Assembly (NCBI GenBank): GCA_017959485.1
Contig: JAGDAM010000345.1
Span: 1-6,770 of the forward strand
DNA length: 6,770 bases
Reading direction: 5' to 3'
Source: Clostridia bacterium
GTDB taxonomy: Bacteria > Bacillota_A > Clostridia > Oscillospirales > CAG-272
The position numbers were made by a program, and so were the translations under genes. This document shows positions 1 to 5,583 of the stretch, piece after piece; positions within the stretch are counted from its first letter, which is position 1; every line of letters starts with the position of its first letter. The notes below the pieces were generated by a model. It did no database searches, was not told the DNA's origin, and worked only from the letters and a program-made list of their open reading frames with translations.

Positions 1-46
1 ACGGACAATGCCTCTTTCGTTACACAGCAGGATACGTTCGCGGCAG

Positions 47-93
47 GCGGACGAGCAATGCTCGCCTAAAGAAGCGGACGAGCAATGCTCGCC
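47..93. repeat. Two tandem copies of a 20-bp unit containing a palindrome
   Basis: An identical 20-bp unit starts at 47 and again at 74, a 27-bp period with a 7-bp spacer. Each copy contains the near-perfect palindrome CGAGCAATGCTCG (52-64 and 79-91), which could fold as a short hairpin on either strand. No coding function is visible. It is likely part of a dispersed palindromic repeat family, but only these two copies are in the window. Confidence 0.7.
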
Positions 94-159
94 CCTACGG
101 CGCAAACGTTAATAATTATTGTTATCTACGTCTGTTTCACTCCGCGGCCGCGCCGGAGA

Positions 160-249
160 ATATCATCCGGCCGATGGCCGGATATCATTCGTCCGCAGGA
201 CGGATATCATTGCGCGAAGCTCGATATCATTGCCTATCGCCGCAAGGCG
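160..249. repeat. Mini-hairpin array linked by ATATCAT
   Basis: ATATCAT occurs four times, at 160-166, 182-188, 204-210 and 224-230, with spacings of 22, 22 and 20 bp. Between and after the copies lie different small palindromes: CCGGCC-GAT-GGCCGG at 167-181 (6-bp stem), CGTCC-GCA-GGACG at 190-202 (5-bp stem), GCGC-GAA-GCTC at 212-222 (one mismatch), and CGCC-GCAA-GGCG at 238-249 (4-bp stem). The linker is constant while the stem sequence changes but stays self-complementary. This is the reverse of a CRISPR array, where the repeat is long and the spacers have no symmetry. It is best read as a REP/BIME-like palindromic repeat cluster of unknown function. Confidence 0.7.
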
Positions 250-321
250 CGAAGGCCTTGCCCCTCATTCCCCCTCGGCACAAGGAAACATTGCCGTCGT
301 TTCTTCATCCTCGCCTCGGGG

Positions 322-350
322 ACCTTCTCCCCGCAAAGCGGGGCGAAGGT
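322..350 (+). repeat. Long GC-rich hairpin, terminator-like on the plus strand
   Basis: ACCTTC at 322-327 pairs with GAAGGT at 345-350, and CCCCGC (329-334) pairs with GCGGGG (338-343) around an AAA loop, leaving a single T-C mismatch. This gives 12 paired bases in a 29-nt hairpin. On the plus strand it runs straight into TTTCTTT, so it could stop plus-strand transcription entering from the left. On the minus strand no T-tract follows. It lies beyond the acpP terminator, so it may instead be another member of the local palindromic repeat collection. Confidence 0.5.
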
Positions 351-373
351 TTTCTTTGGGCTGCCGCCGTTTA

Positions 374-419
374 CAAAAAAAGAAGCTGTAACAAAAGCCA
401 ACCGGACTTTCGTTACAGC
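374..419 (-). terminator. Rho-independent terminator of the fakA-acpP operon
   Basis: Read on the minus strand, GCTGTAAC (419-412) pairs with GTTACAGC (392-385), and an inner AAAG/CTTT stem follows one mismatch. This makes a 12-bp stem with a loop of about 9 nt. It is followed at once by TTCTTTTTTTG, the T-tract covering about 375-384. The hairpin starts about 10 nt after the acpP stop codon, which is the usual place and shape for an intrinsic terminator. Confidence 0.88.
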
Positions 420-428
420 CCCTCATAA

Positions 429-656
429 TTAGTTAACCGCTTTTTCGAGATACGCGACGACGTCGCCGACGGTGTCGAAAGTCGCGAGCTTTTCGTCGGG
501 AATGGTGATCCCGTACTCCTCCTCGACGGTGAGGAGCAGCTGAAGAATATCGAGCGAATCGGCTCCGAGATCCTTTTTGATGCTTGCGTCGGGAGTTATC
601 TTTTCTTCGGGTACGCGGAGCTGCTTCGCAAACAGCGTTCTGATCTTTTCAAACAT
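429..656 (-). CDS. acpP: Acyl carrier protein
   Basis: This 75-residue acidic protein carries growing or activated acyl chains on a phosphopantetheine arm in the cytoplasm. The arm site is Ser34 in the motif GADSLD (residues 31-36), and the four-helix ACP pattern is complete, including IPDE near residues 52-55. Length is normal for the family (about 75-80). The ATG has an AAAGG Shine-Dalgarno sequence 7 nt upstream, and the gene begins 42 nt after the plsX stop. It is the last gene before a strong terminator. The plsX-acpP pair is a common bacterial arrangement and fits PlsX using acyl-ACP. One deviation is visible: the usual DSLDxVEL reads DSLDILQL here, so the conserved Glu of the recognition helix is Gln39. 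It may therefore be a second, dedicated ACP rather than the housekeeping one, which cannot be decided from this window. Confidence 0.93.
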   Translation of the reverse strand: MFEKIRTLFAKQLRVPEEKITPDASIKKDLGADSLDILQLLLTVEEEYGITIPDEKLATFDTVGDVVAYLEKAVN

Positions 657-665
657 TATTTATGC

Positions 666-678
666 CTTTCTGAGAAAG
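666..678 (-). promoter_or_regulatory. Small hairpin over the acpP ribosome binding site
   Basis: In the mRNA sense, CTTTC-TCA-GAAAG forms a 5-bp stem whose right arm contains most of the AGAAAGG Shine-Dalgarno sequence of acpP. The stem is short and A/U-rich, so it would be weak. It could modestly limit initiation or be opened by ribosomes finishing plsX. This is seen in the sequence only, and its function is unproven. Confidence 0.35.
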
Positions 679-698
679 TATTTTTCGTTTGTCACCGC

Positions 699-1724
699 TC
701 AGCCGCCGCAGCGGCTCAGCGAGGCGAGGGCCTCTTCGATCGAACGGTTGAGATTTCCGGTCTCGGTCATGTAAACCTGCTCGATACATTTGGCGACCGC
801 GGTCGCCTTGCTGCTTCCGTGTCCTTTAACGACCGTCTTCGCCGTCCCCAGCAGCACGCTGCCTCCGTAGTTCTGGTAGTTCATAAACTCCTTTTCCTGT
901 TTGAACATACGGGACATAAAGAGCGCGCCGATCTTGTTGATCAAGCTCGACATGATGTCGGTCTTGAGCTTTTTCAGCATCTGCAGACAGGCGCCTTCGG
1001 TCGATTTTACCAGCACGTTTCCGGCAAATCCGTCGCAGACGACAAGGTCGAAATCCCCGACCAGCAGCTCGCGGGCCTCGATATTGCCGCAGAAGTTGAT
1101 TCCGGGCGTCGACGCGAGAAGCGGGTAGGCCTCCTTGCGGAGAGCATCGCCTTTTTCCGCCTCGACTCCGATGTTGAGCAGGCCTACACGGGGAGATTCA
1201 ATGCCCCAGACCGACCGGAGATAGAGACTGCCCATTATCGCGAACTGCTGAAGGTAGTCCGGGGTAATATCTATATTGGCTCCGCTGTCGCAGATGCCGA
1301 CGATACCGCCGTTCATGGTCGGAAGTATCGGGCAGAATGCGGGGCGGATGACGCCGGGAATGCGTCCGATGCGCAAAGTCGAGGCGGCGACCAGCGCTCC
1401 GGTGGAGCCGGTCGAGACCATTCCGGCGTATTCGCCGGCCTCGTCGGTGCGGAGCGTCGCGATCGCCTTCATCATCGAACTCTCGCGCTTGAGACGGATG
1501 GCGTCGGTCGGCTTTTCGTCGCAGCCGATGACTTCGGGCGCGTGCAGTATCTCCACGCGCGACGGATCGTATTCCTTTCCCTCGAGGCAGCGTTCGATCG
1601 CTTCCCGGTCGCCGGTCAGCAGGACCGCGGCGTCGGGCAGACGTTCAAGCGCGAGCAGAGCGCCGTCGACGTTCGCTTCGGGAGAATGATCTCCGCCCTG
1701 GCAGTCAACTATTATCTTTACCAT
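699..1724 (-). CDS. plsX: Phosphate acyltransferase PlsX
   Basis: PlsX reversibly converts acyl-ACP plus phosphate into acyl-phosphate plus ACP. The acyl-phosphate is the acyl donor for PlsY in glycerolipid synthesis, and in the reverse direction acyl-phosphate from FakA/FakB can load ACP. The 341 residues match the family length. Family signatures are visible: VDCQGGDHSPEA at 6-17 (usually VDAMGGDHAPE), KPTDAIRLKRESSM near 71-84, VSTGSTGALVA at 103-113, DSGANID at 146-152, and LLNIGVEAEKG around 182-192. A C-terminal stretch with YGGSVLLG and KGHGSS follows. The start codon lies 20 bp inside the end of the upstream GNAT-like gene, implying translational coupling; an AAAGGG sequence sits 11 nt before the ATG. 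acpP follows after 42 nt. The identification is secure from these motifs and from the neighbour. Confidence 0.95.
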   Translation of the reverse strand: MVKIIVDCQGGDHSPEANVDGALLALERLPDAAVLLTGDREAIERCLEGKEYDPSRVEILHAPEVIGCDEKPTDAIRLKRESSMMKAIATLRTDEAGEYAGMVSTGSTGALVAASTLRIGRIPGVIRPAFCPILPTMNGGIVGICDSGANIDITPDYLQQFAIMGSLYLRSVWGIESPRVGLLNIGVEAEKGDALRKEAYPLLASTPGINFCGNIEARELLVGDFDLVVCDGFAGNVLVKSTEGACLQMLKKLKTDIMSSLINKIGALFMSRMFKQEKEFMNYQNYGGSVLLGTAKTVVKGHGSSKATAVAKCIEQVYMTETGNLNRSIEEALASLSRCGG

Positions 1725-2868
1725 CTTCCGCTTTTCCCTTTACCGTGAGTCTTTTTACGTATGCGCGGCGCTTCTTGTTTTCCTTCTGCTCGAAGCGCTT
1801 CCACATATTGCGGATATTGTAATTATCTTCGAGATTGAGATTGGTCTCGGCGTATTCGACGCCCTCCTCGGCGAGCATCTTCATCATGCCCGCGATCATC
1901 ATGATCGGTATTCCGCGGTTGGCGTATTCGGGATCGACTCCTACAAGCGCGAGGTCGATCACCTTCGGATGCGCCTTGGCGCGAAGGATGCGGACGAGAG
2001 CGGCTGGCGTCAGGTGACCGTCCGAGCCGCGGATCGCCTCTGAGATAGAGGGGATGCAGAGCCCGATGCAGACCACCTTCCCGTCCGCGTCGAGGATGAC
2101 CGACACGAAGCGCAGATCGAGCAGCAGTTTGAAGTTGTCGATCGTCATCTTCTTCATCCCGTCGGTAAAGGGGACGGTGCCGTAGAGATTGTCGTATGAA
2201 AGGTCGATGAGGCGGAAAAAGTCGTCGGCGTATTTTTTCAGAAAATCATTGATGCTCCGGGCTTCCCCGAAACGGAGTTTGTACCTTTTCGCGACGAGCT
2301 CGGCGGCCTTTTCAAGCTCCGCAACCCTCTCGGGCGACGGATACCGCAGCTGCGATTCGAACCAGTCGACCTCCTTGACGTAGCCGAGATTTTCGATGAG
2401 ATTCTGATAGTAATCCGCGTTGTACTGCTCCTCGAAGGTCGACGGCTGGTCGAATCCCTCGATAAGCAGTCCTTCCCTCTCGAGATCCGAAAAACCGAGC
2501 GGACCGCAGACGGTATCCATACCTTTCGAGAGCGCCCATTCCTCAACGGCTCCGAAGAGCGCCGCGGCGACCTCCGGATCGTCGATCGAATCGAATCTTG
2601 TGAACCTCGCGCGGCGCTCTCCGTTCTTCTCGTTGGCGGCGCGCTGGATTATTCCGGAAATTCTGCCGACCATCTTACCTGTACCGTCGTACGCGTTGAA
2701 ATAGACGGCCTCGCAGCAGTCGTTGTAGACGTAGTCCTTGCGGAAAATCTTCTTCTCATCCGCGTAGAGGGGCGGAACGAAGCTGGGATTGCCCCGGTAG
2801 AGCTTCAGCGGAAAATCGAGGAACTCCCGCCGATCCTTCCGGGTGGAAACCTCTTTAACGATTATCAT
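1705..2868 (-). CDS. Uncharacterised protein with two GNAT-like halves
   Basis: This 387-residue protein belongs, by pattern, to a widespread but uncharacterised bacterial family of GNAT-superfamily-like proteins. The N-terminal half (about 1-165) shows PSFVPPLYADEK at 28-39, a GRISGII strand near 68-74, and CGPLGFSDLEREG from 121, followed by a closing NLGY near 160-163. The C-terminal half (about 170-375) has VDPEYANRGI around 311-320, in the position of the acetyl-CoA or acyl-carrier pyrophosphate loop of GNAT enzymes, then ETNLNLEDN at 341-349 and MWKRF around 355-359. No membrane segment or signal peptide is apparent. It starts 10 nt after the degV stop, with an AGGTGA ribosome binding site made partly from that stop codon, and it overlaps plsX by 20 bp, so it is firmly inside the operon. 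Function and substrate are unknown. The context suggests an acyltransferase using acyl-CoA, acyl-ACP or a related donor, which is inference only. Confidence 0.8.
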   Translation of the reverse strand: MIIVKEVSTRKDRREFLDFPLKLYRGNPSFVPPLYADEKKIFRKDYVYNDCCEAVYFNAYDGTGKMVGRISGIIQRAANEKNGERRARFTRFDSIDDPEVAAALFGAVEEWALSKGMDTVCGPLGFSDLEREGLLIEGFDQPSTFEEQYNADYYQNLIENLGYVKEVDWFESQLRYPSPERVAELEKAAELVAKRYKLRFGEARSINDFLKKYADDFFRLIDLSYDNLYGTVPFTDGMKKMTIDNFKLLLDLRFVSVILDADGKVVCIGLCIPSISEAIRGSDGHLTPAALVRILRAKAHPKVIDLALVGVDPEYANRGIPIMMIAGMMKMLAEEGVEYAETNLNLEDNYNIRNMWKRFEQKENKKRRAYVKRLTVKGKAEDGKDNS

Positions 2869-2878
2869 TTCCGTTCCG

Positions 2879-3748
2879 TCACCTGTGGATTGCGTGGAAG
2901 CAGACGCCTACGGCGTCGGGGCCGCAGTGGCTTCCGGCGGTAGGATTGACCTTGACGAGCTTGGCGTCGATTCCGTCGCCGAGCTCGGCTTTTAGCATAT
3001 CGATAAGCTGGCCCGCGATTTCGGGAGCGTCGGAATGAGCCACGAGGAACTCGTACTTTTCCGGCTCGTCTCCGAGCTCGCGCACGTAGGCGACAAGGCG
3101 TTCGAGCGCCTTCTGGCGGCCTCTCTCCTTGCCTATGCTGACCATTTTGCCTTCCGAGTTCATGTGGATGATCGGGCGCACGCCGAGAAGCGAGCCCATG
3201 GTGGCGGCGAGTCCGCTGACGCGTCCGCTGCGCTTGAAGAACTTCAGATCGTCCGCCATGAAGTAGACGGCCCAGGTGTCGACGCCGGTCTTCGCCCATT
3301 CGAGGATCTCTTCGGGGCTCTTTCCGTCGCGGAACATCTTTCCGACCTCGCGCGCTACGGCGAGTCCGACGATTGAGATGCCCTTGGCGTCAACCGCGTA
3401 GAATTTTCTTTCGGGATATTTCTCCGCCAGATCCGCTACCGCCTTGTCCATATTGACGAAGGTGGCGGACATAGCCGCGGAAAAGTGAACGTAGAGGATA
3501 TCGTCGCCCGCGGCGAAGACCGGCTCGAAGTATTCGAGATACTTTTCGACGCTGATCGCCGACGTAGTAGGCATCACTCCGGCGCGGAGTGAGCCGTAGA
3601 AGGCCTTGTCGTCGAAAACGTCGAAATCAACGTAGGGATAAACGGTTTTTTCATCGACCGAGTAGGGCATGCTGATGAGCGAATAGCCGTATTCGGCGGC
3701 AAATTCCGGAGTTACGTCGCAATCGCTGTCTGTGAAAAGTCTGATCAT
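2879..3748 (-). CDS. DegV/FakB family fatty-acid-binding protein
   Basis: DegV-family proteins (FakB in staphylococci) hold a fatty acid in a buried pocket and present its carboxylate to FakA for phosphorylation, giving acyl-phosphate. The 289 residues match the family length (about 280-290). Visible signatures are TDSDCD at 6-11 (usual TDSxxD), MPTTSAIS at 59-66 in the place of the TSQPS loop, HFSAAMSATF at 88-97 for the SSGT-type ligand loop, LKFFKRSGRVSG at 168-179, GSLLGVRPII at 185-194, and SHCGPDAVGV at 273-282 with the conserved His274. The ATG has GGAG 6 nt upstream. The gene follows fakA after about 54 nt and precedes the GNAT-like gene by 10 nt. Adjacency to a FakA homologue supports the FakB role, although chain preference cannot be read from the sequence, so no fakB number is assigned. 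Confidence 0.9.
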   Translation of the reverse strand: MIRLFTDSDCDVTPEFAAEYGYSLISMPYSVDEKTVYPYVDFDVFDDKAFYGSLRAGVMPTTSAISVEKYLEYFEPVFAAGDDILYVHFSAAMSATFVNMDKAVADLAEKYPERKFYAVDAKGISIVGLAVAREVGKMFRDGKSPEEILEWAKTGVDTWAVYFMADDLKFFKRSGRVSGLAATMGSLLGVRPIIHMNSEGKMVSIGKERGRQKALERLVAYVRELGDEPEKYEFLVAHSDAPEIAGQLIDMLKAELGDGIDAKLVKVNPTAGSHCGPDAVGVCFHAIHR

Positions 3749-3763
3749 TTTATTCTCCGTTTC

Positions 3764-3779
3764 TCCGCCTTGCGGCGGA
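3764..3779 (-). repeat. GCAA-loop hairpin in the fakA-degV spacer
   Basis: In the mRNA sense, TCCGCC-GCAA-GGCGGA forms a perfect 6-bp stem closed by a GNRA-type tetraloop. It lies between the fakA stop and the degV ribosome binding site. It has no T-tract, so it is not a terminator. It may act as an mRNA-stabilising stem, or it may be a member of the same small-palindrome family as CGCC-GCAA-GGCG at 238-249. Confidence 0.6.
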
Positions 3780-3802
3780 CGTAAATTTTCTGATTATTCC
3801 GG

Positions 3803-5473
3803 TTATTCAAGTACGAAGACGTAGTCGTGTACCGGCTGGCCTCCGAAGGTCGGGATGATCTCGGTACGCGGATATTTCTTTGAAAGCTCGGCCGCAATCG
3901 CCTCGCATTCATCCTCGGGAGCGTCGACCCCGCGGAGAATGATTACCACGTCGCGCGAGCCGGCGTCCATACCGTCAAGCAGCAGCTTTGCCGCGTCGGC
4001 GCGGGAAGGATTGTCGCAGAGGATGTTTTTCCCGTGGAAACCGATATAGTCTCCGGTCTTTACCTCGACTTCTCCCGAAGCGTCGCGCGAGGCGCGCGAG
4101 ACGAAACCGGTGTCGACCGAGGACATAATCTCCTCGGCCTGCGCGAGGATCTCGTCGGGAGCGCACTCGCCGAACTCGAGCATTGAAACGGCGGCGTAGC
4201 CCTCTCCGACCGTCTTCGACGGAATGACGACGATATTCGACCCGCGGTAAAGCTCCGCCGCCTGCTTCGCTGCGAGGATTATGTTGGAGTTGTTCGGGAA
4301 AACGTATATTACGTCGGCGTTAATCTTCCGGAAAGCGTCTATGAAATCGCCGGCGGAGGGATTCATGCTCTGTCCGCCCTCGATGACGGCGTCGCAGCCG
4401 AGCGACTCGAACATCTCGCGGATGCCGCGCCCGTTGGCGACTGTGACGATGCCCGCCTTTTTGCGCGTGTCGAGACGCAGACGGACGCCTTCGTCCTCTT
4501 CCGAAGAATCCGGATTTCCGCCCTCAAAGTTCTCGTTGTGCTGCAGGGACATATTCTCGACCTTAACCGAGAGAAATTCGCCGTACCGCTGCACGTGAGA
4601 GAGGACGTCTCCGGGTGTGAAGGTGTGTACGTGAACCTTGACGAGCGTACCGTCCCTGAAGCATACGACCGACTCTCCGTTGGCGCGGAGCCAGTCGAAA
4701 AGTTCTTTTTCGTCGAAGGTGTCCGGATTGATTTTTGATCTTGTGAGGCGCAGTATGAACTCGGTGCAGTAGCCGAACTCGAGCACGCTGTTCTCGTCGA
4801 ATGCGGAAAAATCGAGCACGGGGGCAGTCTCCGGGACGCCTTGCGCGTATTCGATCTTTTTGCCGAGTATCGCGTCCTGCATTCCCTCCGCGATGTAGAG
4901 AAGTCCGGCACCGCCGCTGTCGACGACGCCCGCCTCCTTCAGCATGGCAAGCAGGTCGGGAGTGCGTTCGAGCGATCTCTTCGCCTCTTCGACGAACGCC
5001 TCGAAATACTCCTCGAATCCGGCTCCCGGTCCGGCGACGCGGTTTGCCTTCTCGACGGCGTCGCGGTAGACGGTAAGAATCGTTCCCTCGACCGGGTCGT
5101 CTACGGCGCGGTAGGCCTCTTCGACTCCCCTCTTCATAGCCGCGGCGAACTGCTCGACGTTGACGCTCGACGCTCCGGCAAGTCCGGCCGCGATCCCGTA
5201 GAAGATTCTCGAAAGAATAACTCCCGAGTTGCCGTGAGCTCCGGGGAGCATGCCCCCCGAGATCTTCTTCGAGGTCTCGCCCAGCTCTTCTCCGCCCTCT
5301 CCGGCGGCTACGGCGCCCGAACGGATGGTTAAGAACATGTTGTCGCCCGTGTCCCCGTCGGGGATCGGGAAAACGTTGAGTTTATTTACCGTGTCTCTGT
5401 GTCTGCCGAGATTGGCGGCTCCGTTGTTCACCATGAAGGCGTAAAGCCGCCCGTCGATCAGAAAAGTACCCAT
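3803..5473 (-). CDS. fakA: FakA-like fatty acid kinase (DAK2/DhaL domain protein)
   Basis: This is the ATP-dependent kinase that phosphorylates FakB-bound fatty acid to acyl-phosphate in the cytoplasm. The 556 residues match FakA length. Residues about 1-205 form the DhaL-type nucleotide domain, with NVFPIPDGDTGDNM at 33-46 (metal-binding Asp39 and Asp41), GAHGNSGVILS at 78-88 and VDSGGAGLL at 184-192. The middle domain has GYCTEF (Cys236) and KVHVHT (His281, His283), matching the Cys-His-His zinc site known from Staphylococcus aureus FakA. The C-terminal region, from about 340, has IEGGQSMNPS and VFPNNSNI, typical of the FakB-contacting domain. The start fits the family N-terminus, but the nearest Shine-Dalgarno (GGAG) is 12 nt away and lies in overlapping hairpins. 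It heads the operon, and degV follows directly. The usual Arg of GARGNSG is His80. Confidence 0.93.
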   Translation of the reverse strand: MGTFLIDGRLYAFMVNNGAANLGRHRDTVNKLNVFPIPDGDTGDNMFLTIRSGAVAAGEGGEELGETSKKISGGMLPGAHGNSGVILSRIFYGIAAGLAGASSVNVEQFAAAMKRGVEEAYRAVDDPVEGTILTVYRDAVEKANRVAGPGAGFEEYFEAFVEEAKRSLERTPDLLAMLKEAGVVDSGGAGLLYIAEGMQDAILGKKIEYAQGVPETAPVLDFSAFDENSVLEFGYCTEFILRLTRSKINPDTFDEKELFDWLRANGESVVCFRDGTLVKVHVHTFTPGDVLSHVQRYGEFLSVKVENMSLQHNENFEGGNPDSSEEDEGVRLRLDTRKKAGIVTVANGRGIREMFESLGCDAVIEGGQSMNPSAGDFIDAFRKINADVIYVFPNNSNIILAAKQAAELYRGSNIVVIPSKTVGEGYAAVSMLEFGECAPDEILAQAEEIMSSVDTGFVSRASRDASGEVEVKTGDYIGFHGKNILCDNPSRADAAKLLLDGMDAGSRDVVIILRGVDAPEDECEAIAAELSKKYPRTEIIPTFGGQPVHDYVFVLE

Positions 5474-5485
5474 ATCCAGTTATCA

Positions 5486-5505
5486 CTCCGGCGGCCGGAG
5501 GCCGC
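5486..5505 (-). promoter_or_regulatory. Two mutually exclusive hairpins over the fakA ribosome binding site
   Basis: In the mRNA sense this 20-nt stretch can fold in two ways. Stem A is GCGGCC-TCC-GGCCGC (5505-5491), which leaves the downstream GGAG free. Stem B is CTCCGG-CCG-CCGGAG (5500-5486), which buries that GGAG, the only evident Shine-Dalgarno of fakA. Both are perfect 6-bp stems with 3-nt loops, and they share ten bases, so they cannot form together. Stem A followed by TTTTT on the plus strand also resembles a terminator for plus-strand transcripts. Whether the switch is used is unknown; it could also be an inserted palindromic repeat. Confidence 0.5.
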
Positions 5506-5533
5506 TTTTTCTATTGAAATTTCGTTAGTGCTA

Positions 5534-5563
5534 AGTAAAAAGCGAATTAACGCGATAAATCAA
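5534..5563 (-). promoter_or_regulatory. Weak candidate promoter for the fakA operon
   Basis: On the minus strand, TTGATT (5563-5558) is followed after 18 bp by TTTACT (5539-5534), each matching four of six sigma-A consensus bases. It sits in the AT-rich part of the spacer between the DUF6088-type gene and fakA. The leader would be about 55 nt and would include the two alternative hairpins. Transcription from the strong upstream promoter could also read through, since I see no convincing terminator between the genes. Confidence 0.3.
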
Positions 5564-5583
5564 AAACCACCGGGCAGGTCCGC

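Larger units (their letters stand above)
1..428. other. Gene-free, palindrome-rich region downstream of acpP
   Basis: I see no credible gene in this stretch. The open frames crossing it run through the palindromic repeats, overlap each other in several frames, and encode low-complexity Arg/Pro/Ser-rich peptides without any recognisable domain. What it does hold, from left to right, is a 20-bp unit in two tandem copies, a short AT-rich patch around 106-127 with the 10-bp palindrome AATAATTATT at 111-120, an array of mini-hairpins joined by ATATCAT, a long GC-rich hairpin, and the terminator of the acpP operon. The make-up resembles the repeat-filled intergenic spaces that are common in GC-rich gut clostridia. 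That comparison is from general knowledge and was not searched. Confidence 0.75.

Noticed and set aside
160..249. Possible CRISPR array
   Set aside because: The constant unit is only about 7-9 bp, the intervening segments are themselves palindromic, and no cas genes are present.
85..432. Plus-strand open frame of 115 codons across the left repeat region
   Set aside because: It is built from palindromic repeats and the terminator, overlaps other open frames, and gives a low-complexity product with no ribosome binding site I can support.
701..716. AGCCGC-loop-GCGGCT stem at the end of plsX as a terminator
   Set aside because: It is within the plsX coding end and has no T-tract; Arg/Cys/Gly codons in GC-rich DNA explain it.
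819..1748. Long plus-strand open frame (309 codons) opposite plsX
   Set aside because: It lies entirely antisense to a well-supported gene, its product matches no family I know, and GC-rich codon usage in plsX readily creates such an open antisense frame.
4841..5332. Plus-strand open frame of 163 codons opposite fakA
   Set aside because: It is antisense to conserved FakA motifs, has no recognisable domain, and no plus-strand promoter is evident.
5524..5533. TTAGTGCTAA dyad as a possible lipid-regulator operator
   Set aside because: The arms are only four bases, it does not match the FapR or FabT sites I know, and such short dyads are expected by chance in AT-rich DNA.
5562..5583. Possible terminator between the DUF6088-type gene and fakA
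   Set aside because: A GGTTTTTG stretch follows ACC-TGCCC-GGT, but the stem has only about three base pairs, too weak to call.
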